Notes under the pieces: model-generated
What the model saw: the letters and a program-made list of their open reading frames with translations, nothing else
What the model was told of the DNA's origin: nothing
Databases searched by the model: none
In this document: positions 11,770 through 24,300 of the stretch, piece after piece
How the letters are laid out: each line of letters begins with the position of its first letter
How positions within the stretch are numbered: position 1 is the first letter of the stretch
Program-made: the position numbers and the translations under genes
NCBI RefSeq assembly: GCF_027942865.1
Contig: NC_134526.1
Span: 10,944,284 to 11,008,283 of the forward strand
From: Odontesthes bonariensis
Lineage: Eukaryota > Chordata > Actinopteri > Atheriniformes > Atherinopsidae
Length of the DNA stretch: 64,000 nucleotides
Reading direction: 5' to 3'

Positions 11770-14700
11770 CTAATGTGCGGGAGGGTTGTTGGGCTCTGGT
11801 CGGCTGTTGGGATCTGGTCGGCTGTTGGGATCTGGTCGGCTGTTGGCCAGGTACTTTGCCCGCATGCTGGAGGTGTACTGTGGAGAGAACCAGAGGCCAA
11901 ACACATCATGATTTCCCTCTTCACAAATTTGTACAACACAGAGGATAAAAACCACTCAGACTGACATAAAAAAAAAAATGCTATAAAACAAATCCCATGT
12001 AGAATTTTCTCATTATTATCTAACCAAAATTGAAAGTTGTAGGAGGAGTGCGCTTTGTTGGACGTAGAATGAATCCGTTTGGTTAAATTAAACACAAAAA
12101 AGCAGAAGAGAATCATAAAAGTATGCAAGTTGAAGTTGGCCAACAAAGCACCGAAGAGCACAAATCATTCAAGAGATGAGAGAAAATCCTACACAGATCA
12201 CCTTTCAGACAACTTACTCCGGAGTGCTGGAATCTACAGGGATATCAAGCGGCTCAAACACAGAAACGTCACAGAAACAGCTAAACATCAGAGCACAGGG
12301 GTGGCAGAAATGGAAGCCTGCTGCAGCTTGAATTACGTCACCGCTGGCTGCGGTCCTACGTGCACAGTGGCAGGGTCAGACATTCATATGCATTTAGGAT
12401 GCATCCATGCATTTTGGGAATACAGGTGACACAAGCACAACGGGGCAGCATTTCACTCGCGTGGAAACACCGAGTCGTCTTGGTTGCATTTAAGTTGGAC
12501 TTCATCTTTTACTGTGATCATCCTTCAGAGCCAAAACCATGCATCATTTATAGTGCTGTGATTAATGATTATTTTCAGTCTTGATTAACTTATGGATCAT
12601 TTTCTAAACTGTTATCCTATCTAATGTCAGAGGACAAGTCGTGCCAAATTTTCGACAGCTAAAGATGATGTAATAATGCATTTAAGGAACATTTTCATCA
12701 AATAATTAATCACCATCCCCACCCCACCATCTCTAACATGTCAATACTGCCTCCAGTTCACATGGTAAAATGAGTCATTTGTGAGATATACACTGACGGA
12801 AGGATAATAAACAATAATCATTTTCTCTTTTTAGCATCAGTCTTACATGTTGTAAATATGTATACACCAATAATATCAGAATGATATGCATCTGACCCCA
12901 GAAACACGTTATGAGTCAGCAGTGGTCCAGATTCAAAAGATATGTGGCTCAGTTTAGCAGTTTCAGCTGCTTTCAGTACATTTCTGTGCTGTACTTTAGG
13001 TTGAGTTTACTTATATCTTAGTTTTGAGAAGAAGAAAAAAAACCCCACCAGGCTAATTTGACAATTCTGTTATTCATTTCTACCAAAATGCAGAAGCCAA
13101 CTTGTAGTTACAGATGAATCTATGTAGCAGTTGGAAAGTGTAACAACAGTAATGTAATTACTGGAATGACTGTTTTCCCCTTTTAAATTTATTTTCCATT
13201 TACACAACAGCAAAGCTTTACATGCTTCCAACAGTTACCAAATGCCATTAAATAGAAGATTCTCTCAGCAAACCTCCTTAAATATATTTGACTTGCATTA
13301 AGTTTCTTTAGTCCTTCATTAAAGTCACTTCTGAGCGGTCTGCCTACAGAAGATGAGTCACTGAACATCACTCAACAGCCCGATGCTACATTTATTCACT
13401 GAAACGTTTTCAGTATCTTGTATTTCTGCTTTTTTTTTTTCTTTTCTTCTAAAAACAAGAAATTAGAATTGATAGTTATTCCTGGTTGGTTTAGTTTGCT
13501 CGCGCACAAAGTGCTTTAAAATACAGACTGTGGAGGATCAACAGTTTCCCACAACACTTTCAAACCAGTACTTTTTAGGACTGTGAGTGACATCCACATT
13601 TAACCTTTTGACTCAAACAATAACCTCGGCTTAAATGCACTACAACACTGCAGTAATGGTGACAGAGCGCTTGTGTGCGAACATTTGTGTACCATCAGAT
13701 GTAGTGGCAGAGATAGCAGACAACTAAAGGAAATCAGCTTAAAATAACTTCAGACAAAACGTGGCTTTTCCTTGCTTTACACAACCTTTCAGTAAAGGCA
13801 ACAGTGTAATATTTTACTCGTATGAGGTCACCCTCAAACCCAAGAATCAGGACAACGCAGACCAACATGGTCAGTTTGGGAATTTGAAGCCGATATGTCC
13901 CTGACTTCTGGGTCACAATGAGCCGTAAGACGGACTTCCAGCTTCACATGTTCCTCCCAATACATCTGTGGTGCAGGGGGGGGGGGGCAAACATGCAGCC
14001 CGGGGCCACAGGTAACAAACATCAGGTAAGACACCAGCTGGGACATTTAGCACAGAAAAGGAGTGGGAGTGGGAGTGGGAGTGACAGGTCTCAGCCCCAG
14101 GAGGAGCAAAATAAAGGGTCATTAGAGCCAAGAGTTTGGGAGGTGGCACAGAGGAAGAACAGGCCAGCAGGGGAGGGAGACGGGCATGTTTTGTACCTGT
14201 TAACATAGCAGAGGAGGTTACCAAAACGACCTTGAACTCTCCGAGGGCTTTAACTGCCAGCAGTGACCGCTGTTACTGTCCGCAGCAGTCAAATACAACT
14301 GTATGGATTCGCAGGAAACAAAAAGAACGACAAGAAGAAAGTATAGAGAAGATACACAAAGCAGTGCCACGGTCCAGGCAGACACATAGACACCTGGGGG
14401 AGCAGGGTCTCTATAGGAGGTTCAGGCTGGGTGGGTCAGGGTGGGAGAACTGAGGTTGGCTCTGGATAAAAACAGTAACATTGTTGCAACATCTTCCTTC
14501 CTGATGCAGTTCAGAGGACCAATGAAATGACGAGTGACTGTGGCTCACAGGGGGACTCTGAGCCAGTCAAAGGCAGACTGAAGGGAAGCTAAATGACTTT
14601 ACTCATCCTTGTTTTAGAACTGATTTTTATTTTCTTTACCACACAAAAAGGTCAAGAAGTAGAGCAGAGAAAGATTCAATATGTCACTTCAACTACAACT

Positions 14701-15317
14701 AACATGGTTGATGGTCTGAGAAATAAGAGTTCCAAGTCAAGACTGATCTTTTCCAAATACTTGACAACCATATCATAGTGTTGAAAGCATGTTAAAACAT
14801 GTGATCCAAGGAAAACAACTCGTCCACGTTAAGTTTCAGAGTTTCAGATGCAAGCTTTTCTAATGAAGGATCAAAGTTCAGTGTTATTCATTTCATTCAT
14901 TCAGTGTTAGTGGGGTACTTTGACACAGTGACACAGACTCTTTCACTGAACCTTTTGAGGAACTAAACCTGGGAGCTTCTGGTGATTATGGAGGGGCTGA
15001 TGGGTCTAACAGACACCACAGCTGCAGTTGCTCCTTTCAAAAGCAAAGACACTTTGCAGCCAGTAAACAGTGTCCGTCAAGAAAACATATAACAATTTGC
15101 AAGTAGTTTCAGGGGCACTTCTGTTCCCAGTCTCTCCTAAAGTCATTTCCCTTCATTCTTTAAATTCAACTTAACATTGAAGTGTCACATCAGTGCATAT
15201 AAAAATGAAAACAATGATGCTTTTATTCTTTTGCATTTTTACACGGACACAGGACAAACGGGCTTTAGAAAAGGCTAAAAGTCAAATGACCCACAGGTGC
15301 TCTCACAGCACTGCTTC

Positions 15318-15350
<33 letters not shown>

Positions 15351-18300
15351 CACTTACCGAGGGAGGAGGAGACTCCCGTTCTATCAGTGGCGTGTTTTCA
15401 CAGCGAGAGTTCTGGAAGTTGGCATTCTGAGCTCTGTGGAGCAAAACACACGGAGATCAGACACAACGAGCTCTCAACACGTAACGCAGACAGTTTTGCA
15501 GAAATGAAACGGCATACTGCGTGCATGAAACTCTCCAGTCACCAAGGCTTCCCCTCCCCCAGCTTCCCTACACTGAGCTCCAGAGAGCTTTGGGTTTCAC
15601 AGGCATCACAGCTGGAAAGCAACAGCTGCATCTACTGCGCACAACATGACTTTCTTTCGGAGAACTAAGCTCCTCTCTGGGGATGTATAAACTTGCTCCT
15701 GACAAAAGTAGGGAATCAGATAGCAGCCTCAGTGCAGAAGCTCTTGTTTATGAAAATAAATGATCTACCACTTCTGGTAGATTTCACTTAAAAGCTGTTT
15801 GAGGGGTGTCTTACATGTACTCTGTGACGGGTGCGTTGCTGACAGTGTGGGCTGTAGCAGGGATGGAGGTCTCGCTGCCGTAGCTGCTGCCACAGCTGTA
15901 CAGGCTGGGCATGTGGACCCGGTACAGGTTGTCATGGTTTTGCCTTCCTCCGTGGCTCAGAGACTCGTCTTCACTGTCGTCATCGCTCCTACATATAACA
16001 AAAAAAAAAAAAAAAAAAAAAAAAAGCACACTGTAAAACCACCAGCAGAGGGACCCCCTGTCCCATCTCACTGATAACAAAGGAGCATAAAAAATGCCAC
16101 GTGGTCACGTTTTTCATTTATTCGCAGTCACGTTTTGATTCCATTTCATCCGCTCCTCTGGGAGAGAAAACAAGAGGATTACTCTACAGTCTGAGGCAAA
16201 TTCACTTTTCTACTGATCTTAATGAAGCTCAACAAGAAGGGTAACAAAAAAAAAAAACAGGCTCATGTTAATGGGTCAGTTTCCACAAAAAATGACTGAT
16301 TTACCACAATTAACATTCAAACTGTAACCCCCCCCCCTGAAATGAGCCTTTTCTGCAGATGTAATGTGATTTCACTTGCTTCTTTCTAAACAATGAAGCT
16401 CAGCAGTGCATGCCATAATTCACTCTGCATGGTCTGCCAAAACAACCGTGACAATGACATTATGGAGCCTGTCTCCCTCTAGTGTTCATGATGGCCAGAG
16501 GCTCATTTTCCGTCACGTCAACTCCATTGCATTAGGTGCACTTAACAACAAACTTATTTAAACCTGCAAAAGGGGCCAACGTTATTAAACAGTAATGCCA
16601 CAAGAGACGTTAACCTTATATCTGATGCATAAATCTTGCCAACCTCCCATTAGGAGCTGCAATTACAGATAAATGACTTTAAACAATTAGCTTACACGCA
16701 TCATTACAACTGCGGAAGTTACTTGGAAATTATTGTCTTCGTTCCAGACAGGTGCTCCTTTTTTCAGTCCCCAATGCCCCCCCTCCCAATAATAAGCAAG
16801 GATCACTTAATTATGTAGAGCAGTTGAGCTGATGGCTGTTCCTAGGAAAACCCTTTCCTCAGAAGCAACCTGCAGACCGTATCTGCTGTTAAAGAGGACA
16901 AAGAAATCCGAATGATTTTACCCTTCTGCTGCAGAAAACCACACCATCTTAAGCAGTGGTTATGATAGATTTAGGCCAACATAACAAAATTAGGGGGGAT
17001 AACAAAGTAATCTATTTGAGGAAGCAGCTCGAGCCCTCTGGACTTGTCCTAGTCGTGAACAAAGGCACTTTTTGAGCAAGAAAACATAAGTCATCGCCCT
17101 GTCTGTGTATCTTTTCCCCTCAAACCTTCATTCCTGTGGACAGTAAAACAAAAAAAAAAACCAACAGAAGCCTTGAAAAAAATGTTGGAAAACCATGAAA
17201 GCTTAATGGGCTTTCTCTCTTGAATTATTTCTCGCTGTTTATACAGTTCTGAATCTATACTCGGCTTAAAAGCTTTAGCGCGACCTCATATGCGGTTGTG
17301 GGTTGGAGGGTGTGTGCGGTGCGAGGGTGGTGGACGTCTTACCGCTTGCCCCGCCAGGTGTGAGGCACACTGCAGACAATTGAGCTGAACATGAGAGCTG
17401 TGACGAAAGAGAAGAACACGAGGTAGATGAGGCCCTCCAACCCATCGTAGCACAGTCCTGTCATGCCCTGGACATAGTCCTGCGAAATAAAGATCCAGAA
17501 GATACCAACAAGTCAGTCTACATCCAAACTTCAAAAACAACAGACAAATGAAAGAGCAAAATCAAAAAGCAGTGGTTGAAATTGCCTCTTTAAGCTGTTT
17601 TTTCTCTATAATTTAATCTAAGCTATGTAAAATAAATGGGAAGGTTGTACATTTTTTTACCCAGATTTTTTAAAAAAAGCCCTAAACTCCAAACTGCATT
17701 CTGCATGTAATGCAGAGCTAAAAAACATTTTCCAGTCTGCTGAAGATGCCAGTGTACGTGATAAAAAAAACATGTGGTGGTAATAGTTACTGTAATGGAG
17801 TAGATTCCTAAAGGGGAAGCTGAAGCAAAGGACACTCGGATGTGTGCACTTGGAATTTGGACTCCGCTGGGAAACAACCCTCTAAAGCAAAGTGAATGCC
17901 AACTACTTTGCATTCTTCCAGCTGAATAAGTGCCAGCATCAGCTGGAGAAGAACTTCCATTCAGGAAGGAACAAGTTATTTATACTGACAGGTGTGCAAG
18001 CTGTATGAGCAGGAAAAAATTAGGGCTGCTTTATACAACATAGCTGCAGTAAAAAGATGTCACAACAAATCACACACAGAGCGACACCAGAGTAGCATTG
18101 CTTCAGTTTGAAAGTCTTTTCATCTCTGCTCACCATGTGCAGGCTGCGGCAGTCCACCAGTGCAGTGAGCTGATGAAGGCTGATCTCTGTGGTGTTCAGG
18201 ATCCCCTGGATCTCCTCCAAACTATCCTAAAAGGAAGTTGAAGACAACAACATTTGTACGGCTTAAAAACACAAAAGGTGCTCACAAACAACCATAAGAA

Positions 18301-21300
18301 CGACAAAATAACAGAAACAAATATGAAGAAAATCAGAGTTCACATAACAAGAGTGAAGCTGCGGTGAGCGATACATTCTCTGCTCTTCCAGATGAATAAA
18401 CAATGTAAACAACTACATATTTGAAGCAACACAGACAAAAGCGCTTTTTTTATTTAAAAGAAAATGGTAATGCATTCACTCATTATCCATCCAACGCAAA
18501 TTTATCAGGGATGAGTCCTTCATGAATATGCAGCAGTACACAGAGCTGAACAGCAGTCTTCAATGTATGATAATTCTAATGGACGGTCTCAGTTTTTCCC
18601 CACAGTCAACATTTCATCTCTGGCTGAAAATACATCACTTTGCCTGATAAAGTTTAAACAACCTCAGCAAATTCTTCTGGGTGGGGACGTAAAGAGAAAT
18701 ATGCCTCTTTCTGTTCCCAGTGTCAGCTCTCATTTATGCCGCTGTCAACATAGTGTAAGGACCAGCCCAGGACAATACCGCAGTGTTGTATGGACTTGGG
18801 CCAGTGAAAGCCTCATGCAGCTCAATGGAGATAATGCAGGTCCCAGGTGGGCTGTCAGCAAATCTTTATGTGCACAGGTGCAGTTCGCTTCTCTGCAGGT
18901 CAGTCGCGTCCCATTCAATAGGATGCTCCGTCATATAATGCAACAGCTAGAGCTACCATGCAACGCCGTAATTCCTCTGATGGGGCTGGAAACGTACCTT
19001 GGTCTGTTTATATTCTCTGGCGGCAGAGCGGAGCAGCTCAGACACATCGTCCTGCATCTCCACTAATGCTTTGTGGCTCCCAGAAAGCCTCTGAGAAAAA
19101 AAAAAAAAAAAAAAGTATGAGTATGACAGCAGTCTAGAGCATTTAAAATATTTCCAGCTTTTTAAATCGATACCAGAGGCTTTCAGCTGCTGCCTCCATC
19201 TTAGTCATATGGACTCCATGTGTACTCGTGCATTTTATAAATGTGAGCTGAAAGGCTTCCATACTGTGCACATGGAGCCTCCTTTAGATTTTAGACAATG
19301 GAGGCTCGACTTCAGCAGCACTCAAAAGTTTTACTTATTCATGTGGGAAAGGCGAAATGTAGGAATTGTTTAAAGAAAATCCATCTAACAGTAAAAGGGA
19401 CGTTCTACTTCTGTAAAACATCTCATGTCCAACACAAAGCCTTTGCAGCGGGCTCTTGGTATCAGCACAGACGGACAGGAAAAGCTGCTCTGCATCAGTT
19501 TTCTACATCACAGAATGGACATTATTGTAAAACGGCACGGAAACTGTCTTTCTTTGAGGCAGTGGGAGTGACTCACAGTACCCACTTGCATTCTTACCAA
19601 TTACAAGCTCTTACATCATACAGGGAATATGTCTGATCAGACTGGAGTTTTACAAGCATCAACTTGTTTGAAAGAGCATTCGAGAAGTCCCACGAAGAGA
19701 AACAAACATGGAAACATGCAAGCGAGTGATTTATGCAACAAACCTGCTGGAAGGGGTTGGTTTGTTCCACACTGCATCCAAGGTAGTACTGCAGGGTTTC
19801 TGAGAGTCGGACAGGAGGAACAGAAATGAGTAGGTTAACAAAGCTTATGCTCAGAGTTAGGGTTGTGACTGAAAAGGCTGTTCATCGTTATGAAATAACC
19901 AGACTTAACATCCTTAATGCCTGTGAATAATTGTTTAATCTGTGAAAATTTGTACTTTCTGAAAGCCCAACCCAAGGCGTTCATGTGCTTCTTTTATCAA
20001 AAACAATCAAATCATCACATGGAAATCATTGAGATAAACATTTAGTCGTTCATTCACTAAAATTATATTATAAACAATATGATGCCAACAAAGACCCGAC
20101 CCTGACTGGAGTTATTTTCTCTGAAAGTAGCAGCCTGTTGCAGCTGGGAGCAAGCCAGAGCTCCACAATAAGGTGAAAGGCACCATAAATGCCTGTAAAA
20201 CAGATCTACATCATCGGGTGATAACTCTGAGGGTTTATCAAAAAGTGTGACATCTTTCACTTTTCATGTAGTGATATCTGAAAGAATACCGATATGAGAG
20301 TCTGTGGTTCAAGACAAGAAGCCGAGACAAATTTTATTCACCTAAGAATGTCATCGTGTTTCCTGCTACTGTGACTGCTCTGCTGTAAAAACTACTGTAT
20401 CTTTTTTCTTTTGGACTATTTCACCTCACAACTCACAATAATCTCAAAGTACACATGCTGCACCAGTATGAATGAATTCTCTTAGCCCATCAACACTTGA
20501 ACAACAACAGAACACGCATCCATTGAGAGGCTTTGCTGTAACCCTTGTTACAGCACACAGCCTCGTGGAAAACAGCACAAAGGGCGGTTACATCATCTCT
20601 GTGGTTTTTGTTAAATCACCACAAGACTGAACTTGTGTGCTTGCTCACAGTGCACCGTTACCGAAGACGACCGCAATCATGGCTTTAGACTTTCACACGA
20701 TGTTGCCACCCACTTCCGTTAGTTCAAACTCCCAGCAGCGAGGAGGAGTCGATGAGAAATTCTTTATGTGTGAGCGTGCGACTGAAAAGTAGAGCATCGC
20801 GGCATTGTGCACAGACACAAGCTGTGAGAACACCACCACTGACCTGACACATGCTGCGAGTGACGTCCGCACTCACTGCTGAGTCAGGAGCTTTTTTTTC
20901 TCCCCCTCCAAACACAAATGAGCATGAGAAGAGTTTCCGGTGCAGAGGAGTACATATCATCATGCAAGCTGCTGTGGGTCTAACGCTCGCAAATACTCCC
21001 ACCAACGTTAGTATCAGGACGAGCAGATTTCCTGATGGCCTCATTAAGACCACTTTCTGTATCCCTCGCACCGACGCTGCACTGTAAAACTTTGCAGTAC
21101 GTCGAAGCTGGAGCGAAGCCGTGAAGAAAAACGGATCACTTTGCCACGTTCCATGTCGCAGAAAATGTTAAATTGTTCTTGTTGTGAATGACTTGACAAC
21201 AAAAGCTCAGGATTATCAGGATAGGAGAGGATTACTGCTGTTCTGATTTATGTTCAGACTGTGAGCCACGGCATCAAGTTACAGTCATAATACTACCACT

Positions 21301-24300
21301 AATTTGTTAGACAAAGATTTGGCACGAAGCCATCGCACCAGGTTGGATGTCGTTTCAGACTCTGGAGCTCTGCGAGTCCTTTTATAATTAATTTTAGTTT
21401 CCAAACATTTTAGCTACCAGAGGCCGACTGAACTGAGCGAGCAAACGGTCACCCAGCAGTTACTAACGTCTTTGAAACCCTGAGTGAACAAACCCTTAAA
21501 GCAGTTGTTTTCAGTACTGACAGAGTTACTCAGATTTACAAATCTTTCAAGTCCTTGATTTGAAAATATCCCACAACATCGGTCACAGCCACAGCTCATC
21601 TTTGCCACTGAGGATATAATTTATACTGAAATAAATCAGACGGGTGAAAAAGAAATTCCACACAGATAAAGAGCTGCATACCTGGCATAACTGTGCAATG
21701 AGGACAACGCAGAGGACTGAAAACTAACAGGGTTATTAAAATGATGCATGTTGAAGTAAATAAGGCAGCGATCCAAGGAAGGAAGTAATAAATCCAGTGT
21801 CATAATAACACGCTTGTGCTATCCAGGGGTAACAGCTCGAGTGAGAGAACCGGGTTTGGTTGGGAAAAATAGCTTAAACAAAGTTAAAAGAAAAGTGTCT
21901 TGTAGTCAGTTTTTACAGTTTGTTGATCAAGATTACGAAATTCCAGTGAATTCTGAAAAAAAATAGAAACAAAGAAATATCTTGTTGTGCTGCTCAATAT
22001 TTCCCATGTTTAAGGGAAGGAAACTGACCTAAAAACATCCCTGCTGCATGAGCTGCATCAGCCTCGGGGCAGAAAACAGCGTTAAAGCTGCATCATAAAG
22101 CAGCTCAGCGCATGTAGGAAATCAGCACTCATTCTTCAGATTTAACATACAGCACAGCATTTGCAGCTGATGTCCTGATTTCCGCTTATTTGCCTTCAGA
22201 TATAATCTTATTTTAGAGTCGAGAGCAGAAAAAGACACATTTTGTTTAGTTGATTTTGAAAAAAAGGACATTAAGTAGGCACAGAGTCCTCAGATGCATC
22301 TTCATTTCCATTTCCAAGAGGCGTTTTCTCTCCGAGGACTGAAGAGGGAAGCAAGAACCATACTGCGCCTCTGATCCTTTGCTTTTATCTCCCTCGAACA
22401 CGCATCCCATCATGGGATAGATTGGGCAATTACTAAAATGAGATGTGTTAAAGAGGCTTCTGTGCTGCTCCAAAAAGGCAGCCCATTGCCCCCCTGACCG
22501 CGCTGCAGACGAGTCATTTTTCAAGGCTTTTTATAGTCCACGGACAAAGGCAAGAACGACCCTCGAGCAAGTCGTCTCCCTGACAGACAACAATCGGGAG
22601 TATTGAGACCACAAGGGAGGAAGTAATCAAACAAATTTCAAGTCCATGTCCAGTTCAATTTGAAATGATTTATATTTAGAATGTGAGAGAGTTGGCTGAA
22701 AGCACAAACGAATAGAGCTCATTGGAAAGGATCATACCTCGGTTGAGGACTCCATACTGGTCCACCACTTTGGTAATATATGTATCGGGAGAAACACAAA
22801 AGTCACTGGAGCTCTAGGAAGAAATAAAAAAAGGAAATGAAAAGGGGTCATTTGCAGTGACATTTCCACTTCATTCCCAAACACCCTCACAAACAGAACT
22901 CGAAATGCACCATCACATCTGATGCGCAATTAAGTGATTGCAGTTTCAGTAATGTGAAAAGCTGCTGAGCGCAATCACTCATACACACAAAGAAAAGAAT
23001 CCCATTTAGGTATGAACAGTCTGACTCATCTAAAGGGGACGCAAACCCCCACACAGATCTTTCATTTGCATAAATGAAGACTGGCATTCATCAACATTTT
23101 TTATCCTCATGAGAGATCTTCCAAATGATGCCAGTTTAAATTAAGCAATAAGAATGAGAAAAACAGGAAAAAAATATATCTGGATTTAAGATGCTGTAGA
23201 AGAAACCAAAATGGCTTCTTCCTTCTTCTGCAATAGTACGCCTGCAGACCTAATCCCACTTATTATGCTTGACATCAGACATGTTAATAACCATCATTAG
23301 TGAGAATGAGAATTTCTGGAAAAAAGCTGAGTGATCAGAAAAAAGAACAAAGTTGTATGCTGTGTCCATAACACCAGGTCTGTATTAAAAATGATAGTCA
23401 TGAAATGTGCTTTTGTCACAGTAAACAATTGTTGTTTGAGAAAAATTAAGGTCCTAACTGTTGCAGGGTTACAATGGTTCACTGACTCCTACAGGGGTCT
23501 TTATACTATTATTTCACATAGACACATTATCTTGAGGTTTGTCATCTTTGGCTGTGCACACAGAAATTGTATTATCCAATTACACGCAACAAACAGGGCA
23601 GCTCTACCTGGAAAACAGGATCATGCCCCGATGCAGACACTTACCGCAGAGACAGCCAACTCCATTCCCAGCGAGACCCAGCTGATTATAAGAGCCACTA
23701 CACCAAACAAGCACACCCTGTGGAGAACACGGGGAGGTTAGAAGGAACCTGCTGCAGCGGTCACAGTTGCACATATACTTTCGCTAGAGACAATCGAGGT
23801 GAAGAAATTAGTAGAACAAAACTGTACAGCATTGTGTCATTTAAAACAAATAAAACTAAATGGAAAACAGCCGAAAGAAAGAAAGAAAAAAAAAAGACTA
23901 GAGACTAAATACTGCGATTCCATTCTAAAGATTTCCAGAAATACTTAAGTCTGATTCCATGTTACTAGGTTACTATGGTAGTTTAAGACTGAGTGGCTGC
24001 TGAAAATTGATAAGGAATAAGGAAAAAAAAGGAACTGTCAACCAGTTGCTAATTAGAAGCCAAAAATTAAACTGCATTAATTCCTGTGTTAAATTAAGCT
24101 TAAAATGGCTTTTAAAAAAAATTGGCGAGCTACACAATATAAAAATAAAAATACAGTAACTGACAAATAGGGTAAGCAGATCAAATTAAACATGGCAACA
24201 TGTGTCATTAGCGATCCCTAAATGATCGTGACATTTATGTAAATAAAGATTGACCAGGGTGAGAATTAATGAAGCGTGAAATCATTCCGACTTAAATGTA

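Noticed and set aside
11760-12161. 133-codon minus-strand frame overlapping the end of ttyh3
   Set aside because: Its last part reads the ttyh3 terminal exon in another frame and the rest is intron; only the PPSY/YTSSMRAKYL frame matches the family.
18563-19066. 167-codon plus-strand frame, the longest uninterrupted frame in the window
   Set aside because: It runs antisense across ttyh3 exon 9 and its flanking intron; the minus-strand exon matches the tweety family and this frame matches nothing.
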